From: Acanthopleuribacter pedis
GTDB lineage: Bacteria > Acidobacteriota > Holophagae > Acanthopleuribacterales > Acanthopleuribacteraceae
DNA: 51,913 nucleotides
Reading direction: 5' to 3'
Assembly: GCF_017377855.1 (NCBI RefSeq)
Contig: NZ_JAFREP010000051.1
Coordinates: 1-51,913, forward strand
Shown here: positions 43,835 to 51,913 of the stretch, piece by piece
Layout of the letters: the number at the start of each line of letters is the position of its first letter
Numbering within the stretch: the first letter of the stretch is position 1
The notes under the pieces: generated by a model
Databases searched by the model: none
Told to the model about the DNA's origin: nothing
The model's input: only the letters and a program-made list of their open reading frames with translations
Made by a program: the position numbers and the translations under genes

Positions 43835-44608
43835 ATGCCTTTGTTGCTCTTGAGTCCACGCGCTGTTGAGGACGGCACCCGTTTGGCCGACGCCGCGGCG
43901 GAACTTGGCTGGGCCAGCCGGCGGCTCACCTCGTGGCGTATCCCAACCGAAATGGAAACACCTGAATCGGTGGCCATTTACGGCGAGCCGCTGTTCGCCC
44001 GCATCGTCGCCAACCAACTCGGCAAAAAGCTGCTGGAGCCGACCCACGACTGGCTCACCAAAGTGCCCCACGCCTTTCGCCGGCGAACCATCGCGATGCA
44101 CCCTTTCGGCCAATGCGCCGTGCTGCACTACCCCTGTTTCATCAAACCACCGGACGACAAACTTTTCCCGGCCAAGGTTTATGCCTCTGCGAGTGATCTG
44201 CCCCACCGACCCGACCTCGCCCCCGACCAACCGGTGCTGGTCAGCGAACCGGTACGTTTCACCAAGGAATTCCGCTGCCACCTGCTGCACGGTCGCGTCG
44301 TCAGTTTTTCTCGCTACAGCCGCAACGGAGACCTTCTAATCTCAGCCGACGACCCCGACCAAACCGAGGCCCATCGTTTTTGCCAAGACTTGGCCGACAG
44401 CATGCCGCGGCTGATCCCACCCGCCGTGGTCGTCGACGTGGGTTTGCTCGAAAGCGCTCACTGGGCGGTGGTCGAAGCCAATCCCTGCTTCGGGGCAGGC
44501 ATCTACGCGGGCGATCCGGCCGCGATCCTGCCCGTCCTGCTGGAAGCCTGCCGCCCCGCCGCCGAAACCACCTTCGCCCACTTCACCTTCCCCGTCGAAC
44601 TGGAATAA
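43835..44608 (+). CDS. ATP-grasp domain protein (DUF4343-like)
   Basis: A 257-residue protein with the second half of an ATP-grasp fold: CFIKPPDDKLFPAKVYAS holds the lysine strand, VSEPVRFTKEFRCHLLHGRV the hinge and central strand, and VVDVGLLESAHWAVVEANPC the metal-binding D...E.N end. These enzymes ligate a carboxylate to an amine or thiol with ATP; related short ATP-grasp proteins (DUF4343 type) act in peptide or unknown modifications. GGGAGG lies before the ATG at 43835. It follows the terminator, so it has its own promoter, which I cannot place. Confidence 0.83.
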   Translation: MPLLLLSPRAVEDGTRLADAAAELGWASRRLTSWRIPTEMETPESVAIYGEPLFARIVANQLGKKLLEPTHDWLTKVPHAFRRRTIAMHPFGQCAVLHYPCFIKPPDDKLFPAKVYASASDLPHRPDLAPDQPVLVSEPVRFTKEFRCHLLHGRVVSFSRYSRNGDLLISADDPDQTEAHRFCQDLADSMPRLIPPAVVVDVGLLESAHWAVVEANPCFGAGIYAGDPAAILPVLLEACRPAAETTFAHFTFPVELE

Positions 44609-44659
44609 CCGACAATCTCGGTTCCAGCATAAGCCGCGCTGGGAACCTGCCCACGCGAT

Positions 44660-46954
44660 TCACAGCCACGCGGCCAGGTGATGCGCCATCTTCTGATAAC
44701 AGGCCTCGGCCGCTTGGACCATCACCCAGTGCCCACTTGAAAAGGTTTCAACCGCAAGCCCCGCCCCCTGTTCCTCCAGAAAAGCAGCGGTCTCCCGAGA
44801 TCGTTGGTTCGCACCCGAAAAAAACACGCGTTTGGTTGCCAGGGCCAGATACTGCTCACCCAGGGTCCAACCGGCACGGTTGTGGGCCAAAATTGATGCC
44901 GCCGCGCCACCCAAGGCGCGCGGATCAGCCTGGCGAATGCTTGTTGCATAACGGGTCAGCGCCGGCGCACAGGCTGGATCCTGTTTGATCCATTCCGGGA
45001 AACAACCAGCGATCAAATCCGAGTCACGCCATTCGGGCAAGCGGTCGTCCCTAAAGGCCGCATCGCAACGCAGCGAAATAAAACGATCCGCCAAGGTCAG
45101 CGAACCGTCAATATTGACAAACCCGAGAATGGGGATCTCCGAAACGGAACAGGCCAGTGTCCCTAAATCGCCCCCCATCGAGTGGCCCACCAGAAAAACC
45201 GATTCGCAGGCCAGTTCTTTTAACAACGCGGTGAGGTAAACCCACATGGCGTCCAGCGAACAATCACCGCGGTGCGGCAGGGCGCTTTTGCCAAAACCGG
45301 GTAAGTCCGGGACCAAGATATTAAATGATTGGGTTAAGGCCGCGCACGAAAAGGCCTCCTCGAAACACAACCCGGATTCCCCCAAACCATGGAGAAACAG
45401 TAAGGTGGGCCGCCCGGATCGCCAGCGATTGTGTCGGTAATGAATCACGGCATGGGGCGTGGTGTGACGACCGTGGAGGATAACCGTTTGATGTTGCTCC
45501 AGAATCAGCGCCAAATCCTCGCTGCCCTGCAGGCGTGATTGACGAACCCCGATGGCATAGGCCTTTTTCAAATCATCCAAACCGCCGCGAACATGGCGTT
45601 TCACTTTTTGGCGGACGGGCTGCGCGCCCAACACCCCATTAAGATAAACCCCCTGCAAGCAAGGCCGCGACGGACCGCGATCTTGTTTAAAACAAGGGTG
45701 ACGGCTCGTTTGCGGCCAAGCGAAAGGCGGTAAAAGGTTCCCGTGTGGATCGTAGAAAGAGAGGGTTTTGGGACGGATACCGGTACAGTTGACCACCGCG
45801 GCGGCATCGGCCGTGGCCCGCTCAAATTCAGCGCGCATCGCGTCTTCGCCAAGGTCCGGCAGCGGCAGGCACCGGGTCCCCGGTAAGCGACCCGCCGCGG
45901 CGGCTTGCATCAAAACCGCGTGGGGCCGTTCCAAGGCATTGTGGCTGTTGTAAATAATCGGGTTGTCTGGACCGTCGCCTCCGAAAATGGATTCATAAAT
46001 CGGCCCCGCGTACTGCATTTGATCCGCAAGCGCCAAAACGGCTTGTTGGTCCGCCGCACGAATGGCGATCCGTTTCGACGCGGGGTGACCGCGGTACCAG
46101 AGACAGAGCTTGGGAAGCGTCGAAAGGTCCCGCTTTTGGAGAAGATCCAGCAAATCGTCGACCTCGGCCCAATACAGATCACCCGGCACCACCACCGCTT
46201 CTGCCAAAAGGGGTTCGAGATAAAACCAGGTGAGCAGGGCGGCCGCCGCATGATTGGTTCCGACCAAATGCACCTCGGGCTCCGGCACCGCCGCGCGGCG
46301 GGATTGGAGGCGCTGCATGCCTGCTTGGCTCATGGCGTCCATCGATTGGAACAGGCGCGGATCCCCCGCCAAGCCATTCAAAAGCGATGGTGTATGGGGC
46401 ACCGCGCCCAAGCCAAGATAAAGCTGGTCACTTTCGAACCAGAACGGCCGTGTCTGTCCCTCCCGATGATCCAAACCAAACACCCGATAGGGCCGCAACC
46501 CCCGATCCTGAACCGCCACCACCTCGCATCCCTCCAGATGCTGAAAATACGGCAGTGATGCGCTTAAGTCGCGAACCATCAGCCGGCCCAAGGCTTCCAA
46601 CAAGTGACCGGCGGCGGAAAGCCGGGGCGCGCGCGCTTCGTTTTCTGAAAACAAGCGACCGGTTGCATCCTCGCGAAGCGCTTTTTGTAGATCCAAATCT
46701 AACTCACAAAGATAGTCACGGCAGGGTGTGTTTCCAAAGATGTGATACCGGGCGAGTTCGCCCCCAAAACCACGGCCGCGATCAATCACCCTTAAGCGCA
46801 TGCCCGAATCCACCAAAGCACGGAAGGGCTCCCCCGAAAAAGACAGAAACCCGCCGGACGCGGCACCAATACTGGTTAAGTCCACTGATTCGAGCTGGGT
46901 CACCTCGGGGCGACGCCACCAATTGAGCACATCGGGTTCTTCCACCATGTCCAT
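44660..46954 (-). CDS. Flavoprotein-like domain fused to alpha/beta hydrolase
   Basis: A 764-residue fusion. Residues 25-480 look like an FAD/NAD(P)-binding monooxygenase-type domain: LTSIGAASGGF as glycine loop, LRVIDRGRGFGGELARYHIF, a second nucleotide-like strand VHLVGTNHAAAALLTW, and VVNCTGIRP near the end. Residues 510-760 are an alpha/beta hydrolase with FLHGLGESG, the nucleophile elbow VGHSMGGD (S592) and a C-terminal SSGHWVMV histidine. I know each fold but not this combination. A monooxygenase and hydrolase in one chain suggests oxidation followed by ester or lactone cleavage. Start is uncertain: ATG 46954 (AGAGG upstream) is preferred over ATG 46981 and a TTG at 47056. Confidence 0.75.
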   Translation of the reverse strand: MDMVEEPDVLNWWRRPEVTQLESVDLTSIGAASGGFLSFSGEPFRALVDSGMRLRVIDRGRGFGGELARYHIFGNTPCRDYLCELDLDLQKALREDATGRLFSENEARAPRLSAAGHLLEALGRLMVRDLSASLPYFQHLEGCEVVAVQDRGLRPYRVFGLDHREGQTRPFWFESDQLYLGLGAVPHTPSLLNGLAGDPRLFQSMDAMSQAGMQRLQSRRAAVPEPEVHLVGTNHAAAALLTWFYLEPLLAEAVVVPGDLYWAEVDDLLDLLQKRDLSTLPKLCLWYRGHPASKRIAIRAADQQAVLALADQMQYAGPIYESIFGGDGPDNPIIYNSHNALERPHAVLMQAAAAGRLPGTRCLPLPDLGEDAMRAEFERATADAAAVVNCTGIRPKTLSFYDPHGNLLPPFAWPQTSRHPCFKQDRGPSRPCLQGVYLNGVLGAQPVRQKVKRHVRGGLDDLKKAYAIGVRQSRLQGSEDLALILEQHQTVILHGRHTTPHAVIHYRHNRWRSGRPTLLFLHGLGESGLCFEEAFSCAALTQSFNILVPDLPGFGKSALPHRGDCSLDAMWVYLTALLKELACESVFLVGHSMGGDLGTLACSVSEIPILGFVNIDGSLTLADRFISLRCDAAFRDDRLPEWRDSDLIAGCFPEWIKQDPACAPALTRYATSIRQADPRALGGAAASILAHNRAGWTLGEQYLALATKRVFFSGANQRSRETAAFLEEQGAGLAVETFSSGHWVMVQAAEACYQKMAHHLAAWL

Positions 46955-47073
46955 CGCAACGCCTCTTTTGACCAGTTGCATACCCGCCACCGCGAAAACC
47001 CATCTCGCGCCATAAGCGATGCCGGAAGCAGATCTTGGGGCAAACACATGATTCAATCAATCTATGGGTTAAC

Positions 47074-47087
47074 TGATCGAACGATCA
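47074..47087. promoter_or_regulatory. 14-base palindrome, candidate operator
   Basis: TGATCG and CGATCA around two bases. It overlaps a TATGAT hexamer read on the minus strand toward the fusion gene, so a regulator bound here could block or assist that promoter. Confidence 0.35.
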
Positions 47088-47256
47088 TAACACGCTATAA
47101 AACAAAACAACCGCTTCTCACAGTAAGATAACCGCGCCAAAGCAGCCATCAAGATGATGAAAAGAATGAAGACCACGACCCGCACCTGACCTCCGCCAAC
47201 CGAAAATCCAGCGCAACACCTTTTACCGAAATTAAGCGATTCTTGGCGGCGCCCTC

Positions 47257-47293
47257 GCCCAAGTATCGGCGCGTCCTGCGCCGATACTTGGGC
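47257..47293. repeat. Perfect 16-bp inverted repeat
   Basis: 47257-47272 is the exact reverse complement of 47278-47293, with a five-base loop. There is no T run after it on either strand. It lies about 300 bases before the kinase-TPR gene. A structured RNA, a dispersed palindromic element or a protein site are all possible. Confidence 0.85.
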
Positions 47294-47597
47294 TGCAACA
47301 TGTCGTGAAAATGCGCGACGCACTTTACCAGGACGCGCCGTGCGCGACCCTGGTGCACTTTTTCCGACACGTTTCGCTCCAACATTTTGTGCGATCGCAT
47401 CCACCCGAATCGCACACTTGAGGTGTTCATCGGGTTACTTGGCTTCTTAGGTTTTTGCCAAAATCCCGCGCTTCAGCGCCTCATGGGTTTGATTCACCAT
47501 CATTCTTTGGTATTTTGGGTTAATTTCCCAGCATCCTGCAACAAAACGGCTCGCTCTGGAAACCAGCGGACGACCAGGCCGAGCATTGTGGTGAACC

Positions 47598-50500
47598 ATG
47601 ACGCAAGAACCCGTTTATGTCACGGCCAAGGTCCCGTTAAGTTCATTGGACAAAACCCTGATCCAAAAAGCCGCCGGCCATTACCCCGCTCGAACCGGTT
47701 TTGACCGTTTGGAAGTAACCCGCCAACTGGGCGGCGGCCGCTCCGGCGCGGTCGTGTACGAAGCGCTTTGGCACGGTCGCAACGGCGCCCGAAAACCTTT
47801 TGTTCTAAAACTCGATCACTGCAGCCGTTTACAGAATGAACTTCAATTTTCCCGCACCTACACCCTGGAAGCACCGATCTTTGTGCCCGTGGTCGCCCAA
47901 TCGTTCGAGACACCCGCCGACGCGGATCGGGGGTGCATTATTTACGCCCATGTCAATGCCCATCACCCCGGCGATTTAACCGACCTGGAAACCCTGTGCC
48001 ACGCATGTTTCGCAGCACCGGATCCCGACGCCGAACCCGTCCTGCGCCTGGTGAGGTTGGTGCTGCAAAGCTTGGAACTGCAACTGCGCGGAAGCGGCAA
48101 TGCCCATCAGCCGGGAAACCACCAGGAACTTTTTCACTATTATTTGACCCGTTGGTTTCCTACCGCGGTTATTCAGGTCAATCGCTTTTTGTGGGACGAA
48201 ACCCAGCCGGGACCGCCACGCTTTTTTTTGGATCCCCCACCCACCAACATCACCGCGTTGCAGGACCGCGGCGAACTCGATCCCACCACGGTGGGCACCA
48301 CCCTTCAGTTCTTTGCCGACGAGCTGTTCCTGGCCGGCGACGATGTTTGGGTCAACCTGCGCGGCCAAGGCGCGTTCCAATTGCAAGGGGTTTCCGGCGC
48401 GCACGTCCGCGCCATTTTAAAGGAGCGCCGCCCCCAGGTGTTTCAGGTATGCGGCACCATCAAAGAAACCCGCCTGTCCTTTTACCAGCGGCGGCTGCAA
48501 CAACTGGGTTTGGACGCCGAAGCGGCAACGGTCCAATGGGGCGATGTCCGCTTCACCAACCCCGTGGGCCGTCTCGAAACACGCCGGCGGCAATGGCTCG
48601 ACGATCCACGACCGCCCTATTTTGCCCCGAGCCATCGCGACCTGCACGGCGGCAACGTCTTGTGCGTGGACCAACGGGCTTTTGTCATTGATCACGGCCT
48701 GTTCAGTGAACGTCAGCCCGTTTGGGCCGATGCGGCGCGGCTGGTGGGCACACTGTGGCGCAATGCCCTATCCCCTCACCTGACGCCCGAACAGGCAGCC
48801 CAGGCCCTGGATGCTGCTTGCCGCGGCGCGACCAAACCCCTTGATCCCAAGACCCAAACAATCGCGGCTTTTCTCAAGGCCTTGTTTCAGCTTTGTTTGG
48901 AGGCAACCCAAATCCCGCGCGCAAACGATGAACGCGACTTCTGGCTGAATCTCCATTATTTCGCCTGGATAACCCTCAAATGGGACCCGCCCGACGCGGC
49001 GAATCCCGCCATGCTGTTGCTGGTGGCGGCTACCGGCGAACGCGTGGATCAGGCACGCGCCGATTTGGCACGGCACCAAGGTTTGATCGAAACCATCGGG
49101 CGCCCCGGTCCCATCACAACCCTACCCGAACAAGCCGTGAAGGTGGTTGCCCAAACAGACCACCATTTGTCCCAGTTAAATGCCGCCGGCGATGATGCCC
49201 GCGCGGCCTTATGGGAGCTGATGGCCGACCAGTGGGAACAGGGCATGGCGCGCTTGCAAGAGGACAGCGCGGCACGTGGTGGGTGGGTTGAACGGTTGTT
49301 GCAGAAAGCGGTCACCAACGAATGGAAGGCGACGGATACCACCACGGCATCCAAAATCCGCGGCGACCACGCCCGCTTCGATCAAGGCGACCGCGTGGTG
49401 TTGGCCGATACCCTGTTCATCGCTTTCATGCGGGGTCACCAGGACGTTTTTCCCTTAATCCTGGATCTCGGCGGCGACGGCGAACCTCAAGTCGAAGCAG
49501 AGGTCTGCCTGCTTCTGGTGTGGATGTTGTCGATACCGGAAACCTGGGAATACTTAGAGGAAGCCGGCCCCATCAAAAACAGAGTGCGCCGCCTGCTTTC
49601 AAGCCCGGAATTGAAGGAATGGGTGAGTTATGCCCACCTGGTCAACCAGGAGAATCCACAGCCACGTCCTGTAATTCCTGCTGCAACGCTAATGGTCAAA
49701 CAAGCCCAAACCCCAATCATGACTTGGCTGAAACCCTTCAACCGTTCAGGCCCTGTCCTTGTCGACGCCCAGGGCAAACAACATGAAAAGTTCCGAGACC
49801 AATTGGCTGATAGTATTTCATTAATCCCCATTGAAAAATCATTAATACTTCATCTGTTAATGAATACAGGTAGCAAAACATCTAATCAACTATCTCTAAT
49901 CTTAAGCAAGGAACAAAAAGCCTTTCGTTTTTATTCCAAATCCCGGCTCTGGCTTCATTTTCGCAGAGACACTCTCAGAACATTCTTCTCAGAAATACTA
50001 AGTTTCGAAAGAAAAACCTGGCTAGGATCAAGAAAAAGTTATTTTCAAAAATCTTTAGCTGAACTCGTGTCCGAGGAACAAGTAGCCAACTTGATTAAAG
50101 CTCGCGAAGCTGTGGAAGCCTTCCACGAAAAGAAAAAGAAGCGAGAATTCAAAAAGGCTGTGAACCTAGCACTTTCGGCAGACGACGCCTTTTCGAAAGT
50201 GGACGCCTGGCAAAAGCTACATGCACAGGACCTGTACCTATGGCAGAGCTGTCTACAATTCTTGGCCGATCAAAATAATGACACCACGGAAAAGATTCGA
50301 TTAAACCATCAAGCCTGCGAACTTTGTCGCAGAGTCATCACTCAAGAACCAAATAATCACATAATGATGACTCATTGGGCCAACCACTTAAGCAATCTAG
50401 CGCAGCTCGCAGCTACACCCACCGAGACGCGATCCCTCCGTGAACTAGCACTAGAAAAATATACCGCCGCCCTTCAACTCAAACCTGATGATGATCTCGC

Positions 50501-51913
50501 CCTTATTAGTTCCGGTTTCGAGTTAAGCGAACTTGCCGCCCTCGCTGCTACACACGACGAGGCACGATCCCTCCGTGAACAAGCTCTCGAACAATTTACC
50601 GCTGCCCTTCAACTCAAACCCGATTTACATCAGGCCCGTATCACTTTTGGTCTGGAGTTAAGCAAACTTGCCGCCCTTGCAACTACACCTGACGAGACGC
50701 GATCCCTCCGTGAACAAGCAATCCAACAATATACCGCTGCACTTCAACTCAAACCTGATGATCATCTCGCCCTTATCAGTACCGGTTTCGAGTTAAGCGA
50801 ACTTGCCGCCCTTGCAACTACACCCAACGAGGCACGATCCCTCCGTGAACAAGCTCTCGAACAATATGCCGCCGCCCTTCAACTCAAACCCGATTTACAT
50901 CAGGTCCGTATCACTTCTGGTCTGGAGTTAAGCAAACTTGCCGCCCTTGCAACGACACCCGACGAGACGCGATCCCTCCGTGAACAAGCAATCCAACAAT
51001 TTACCGCCGCCCTTCAACTCAAACCTGATGATCATCACGCCCTTTTCAGTTTCGGTTTCCATTTGAGCAAACTTGCCGCCCTCGCAGATACACCCAACGA
51101 GGCACGATCCCTCCGTGAACGAGCTCTCGAACAATATGCCGCTGCCCTTCAACTCAAACCCGATTTACATCAGGTCCGTATCAGCTCCGGTCTGGAGTTA
51201 AACGAACTTGCCGCCCTCGCAGATACACCCACCGAAACGCGATCCCGCCGTGAACAAGCACTCGAACAATTTACCGCTGCACTTCAACTCAAACCTGATG
51301 ATCATCGTGCCCTTTTAGGCTCTGGTTTAGAGTTAAGCGAACTTGCCGCCCTCGCTCCTACACCCGACGTGGCACGATCCCACCGTGAACAAGCAATCGA
51401 ACAATTTACCGCTGCCCTTCAACTCAAGCCTGATTTCCATGAGGTCCGTTTCACTTCTGGTCTGGAGTTAAGCAAACTTGCCGCCCTTGCAACGACACCC
51501 GACGAGACGCGATCCCTCCGTGAACAAGCACTCGAACAATTTACCGCCGCCCTTCAACTCAAACCTGATGATCATCGTTCCCATTTAGGCTCTGGTTTAG
51601 AGTTAAGCGAACTTGCCGCCCTCGCTCCTACACCCGACGAGGCACGATCCCGCCGTGAACAAGCAATCGAACAATTCACCGCTGCCCTTCAACTCAAACC
51701 TGATTTCCATGAGGTCCGTTTCACTTCTGGTCTGGAGTTAAGCAAACTTGCCGCCCTTGCAACGACACCCGACGAGACGCGATCCCTCCGTGAACAAGCA
51801 ATCGAACAATTTACCGCCGCCCTTCAACTCAAACCTGATTTCCATGAGGTCCGTTTCACTTCTGGTCTGGAGTTAAGCAAACTTGCCGCCCTTGCAACGA
51901 CACCCGACGAGAC
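47598..51913 (+). CDS. Giant kinase-like TPR-repeat protein, partial
   Basis: The frame is open from the ATG at 47598 through the window edge: over 1438 codons. Residues 38-85 form a kinase N-lobe: glycine loop QLGGGRSGAVVYEA, lysine K71 in FVLKLD and a glutamate ten residues on. Residues 346-353 are a catalytic loop HRDLHGGN as in aminoglycoside-phosphotransferase-like kinases, and D365 in VIDHG takes the DFG place. Residues 400-730 are helical and unknown. Past about 49790 the GC content drops and a lysine-rich helical part leads to at least eleven 45-residue TPR-like units (TAALQLKPD at each boundary). No signal peptide. Ribosome site weak. Likely a cytoplasmic phosphotransferase with a large protein-binding tail; target unknown. 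Missing from simple ORF lists because no stop lies in the window. Confidence 0.85.
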   Translation, partial: MTQEPVYVTAKVPLSSLDKTLIQKAAGHYPARTGFDRLEVTRQLGGGRSGAVVYEALWHGRNGARKPFVLKLDHCSRLQNELQFSRTYTLEAPIFVPVVAQSFETPADADRGCIIYAHVNAHHPGDLTDLETLCHACFAAPDPDAEPVLRLVRLVLQSLELQLRGSGNAHQPGNHQELFHYYLTRWFPTAVIQVNRFLWDETQPGPPRFFLDPPPTNITALQDRGELDPTTVGTTLQFFADELFLAGDDVWVNLRGQGAFQLQGVSGAHVRAILKERRPQVFQVCGTIKETRLSFYQRRLQQLGLDAEAATVQWGDVRFTNPVGRLETRRRQWLDDPRPPYFAPSHRDLHGGNVLCVDQRAFVIDHGLFSERQPVWADAARLVGTLWRNALSPHLTPEQAAQALDAACRGATKPLDPKTQTIAAFLKALFQLCLEATQIPRANDERDFWLNLHYFAWITLKWDPPDAANPAMLLLVAATGERVDQARADLARHQGLIETIGRPGPITTLPEQAVKVVAQTDHHLSQLNAAGDDARAALWELMADQWEQGMARLQEDSAARGGWVERLLQKAVTNEWKATDTTTASKIRGDHARFDQGDRVVLADTLFIAFMRGHQDVFPLILDLGGDGEPQVEAEVCLLLVWMLSIPETWEYLEEAGPIKNRVRRLLSSPELKEWVSYAHLVNQENPQPRPVIPAATLMVKQAQTPIMTWLKPFNRSGPVLVDAQGKQHEKFRDQLADSISLIPIEKSLILHLLMNTGSKTSNQLSLILSKEQKAFRFYSKSRLWLHFRRDTLRTFFSEILSFERKTWLGSRKSYFQKSLAELVSEEQVANLIKAREAVEAFHEKKKKREFKKAVNLALSADDAFSKVDAWQKLHAQDLYLWQSCLQFLADQNNDTTEKIRLNHQACELCRRVITQEPNNHIMMTHWANHLSNLAQLAATPTETRSLRELALEKYTAALQLKPDDDLALISSGFELSELAALAATHDEARSLREQALEQFTAALQLKPDLHQARITFGLELSKLAALATTPDETRSLREQAIQQYTAALQLKPDDHLALISTGFELSELAALATTPNEARSLREQALEQYAAALQLKPDLHQVRITSGLELSKLAALATTPDETRSLREQAIQQFTAALQLKPDDHHALFSFGFHLSKLAALADTPNEARSLRERALEQYAAALQLKPDLHQVRISSGLELNELAALADTPTETRSRREQALEQFTAALQLKPDDHRALLGSGLELSELAALAPTPDVARSHREQAIEQFTAALQLKPDFHEVRFTSGLELSKLAALATTPDETRSLREQALEQFTAALQLKPDDHRSHLGSGLELSELAALAPTPDEARSRREQAIEQFTAALQLKPDFHEVRFTSGLELSKLAALATTPDETRSLREQAIEQFTAALQLKPDFHEVRFTSGLELSKLAALATTPDE
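50337..51913 (+). repeat. 135-bp tandem coding repeats, 270-bp super-unit
   Basis: The string coding LQLKPD recurs every 135 bases at 50472, 50607, 50742, 50877, 51012, 51147, 51282, 51417, 51552, 51687 and 51822. Units alternate between a DD type (DDHxAL) and a DL/DF type (DLHQVR, DFHEVR), making a 270-bp period. Units 7-8 and 9-10 are almost identical in DNA. Units 10 and 11 are both DF type, breaking the alternation. The array runs past the window edge. Confidence 0.97.

Larger units (their letters stand above)
46955..47597. other. Divergent gene-free stretch with inverted repeats
   Basis: Separates the fusion gene from the kinase-TPR gene. Frames on the minus strand at 47069-47430 are not supported by a ribosome site or family. 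Two inverted repeats are listed separately. A TATGAT on the minus strand at 47084-47089 could be a -10 for the fusion gene. Confidence 0.5.

Noticed and set aside
47069..47430. Two minus-strand frames in the gap before the kinase-TPR gene
   Set aside because: They cross the 16-bp inverted repeat, lack ribosome sites and resemble no family.
47933..48691. 252-codon plus-strand frame
   Set aside because: An arginine and proline-rich shadow of the kinase domain, which is read in another frame open from 47598 to the window edge.
50928..51152. Minus-strand 74-codon frame in the repeat array
   Set aside because: It is the reverse of the 135-bp repeats and repeats itself accordingly.
1..51913. tRNA, rRNA, insertion sequences, riboswitches
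   Set aside because: I looked for tRNA arms, transposase motifs (DDE, HUH) with terminal repeats and known riboswitch cores near the radical SAM and other genes and found none I could support by eye.

Overview
The window reads as a chromosomal segment of a GC-rich Gram-negative heterotroph. Pointers are signal peptides, a periplasmic-type catalase-peroxidase, a reaction-centre-type c-type cytochrome carrying a TPR tail, a CesT-like type III secretion chaperone, a FliK-like protein and gluconeogenic PEP carboxykinase. The mixture fits a marine Acidobacteriota of the Acanthopleuribacter/Sulfidibacter kind. That placement is my inference from gene content; no rRNA or tRNA gene is present to confirm it.

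Layout. 1-439: end of a CRISPR array whose repeats change type half way, probably read on the minus strand from a leader at 440-600; no cas genes are in the window. 877-8094: a CesT-like chaperone, an unknown ORF, a DUF2237/NAD(P)-binding/RDD operon and a 1158-residue FliK-like protein with an internal duplication. 8377-12683: glutaredoxin, ATP-dependent PEP carboxykinase, an anchored thioredoxin-like protein and GAPDH, with clear terminators. 13009-14791: an unknown membrane/helical-repeat protein overlapping a 68-residue ORF. 15253-18711: exported KatG, a VOC protein and a 54-residue Pmp3/YqaE peptide. 18776-23546: a crotonase, LLM oxidoreductase, SDR and MDR dehydrogenase operon with a divergent LysR gene. 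23575-29187: DUF2161, an aminotransferase, a response regulator/histidine kinase pair and a divergent diheme cytochrome. 29490-32977: Nudix and uracil-DNA-glycosylase-like genes, a radical SAM protein and a Coq4-like protein. 33582-34786: an AT-richer island with a toxin-antitoxin-like nucleotidyltransferase pair beside a 5'-truncated esterase. 34924-40205: a tight four-gene operon of a CBM48-like/subunit-3 protein, a GMC oxidoreductase and two cupin proteins. 40247-46954: an ankyrin-like protein, a secreted amidotransferase-like protein, an ATP-grasp protein and a flavoprotein-alpha/beta-hydrolase fusion. 47598 to the end: one open frame of more than 1438 codons joining a kinase-like domain to a fresh array of 45-residue TPR-like repeats.

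How genes work together. The CBM48/GMC/cupin operon looks like a self-contained oxidation module: an FAD dehydrogenase, its small subunit fused to a carbohydrate-binding-like domain, and two metal-binding cupin proteins. The 22516-18776 operon looks like a CoA-linked or xenobiotic catabolic unit under its LysR neighbour. The kinase/TPR protein is the best candidate for an undescribed signalling or conflict system: conserved-composition kinase half, sharp GC drop, then near-identical 270-bp super-repeats.

Starts were chosen by Shine-Dalgarno position, family alignment from memory and neighbour overlap. No database search was run.
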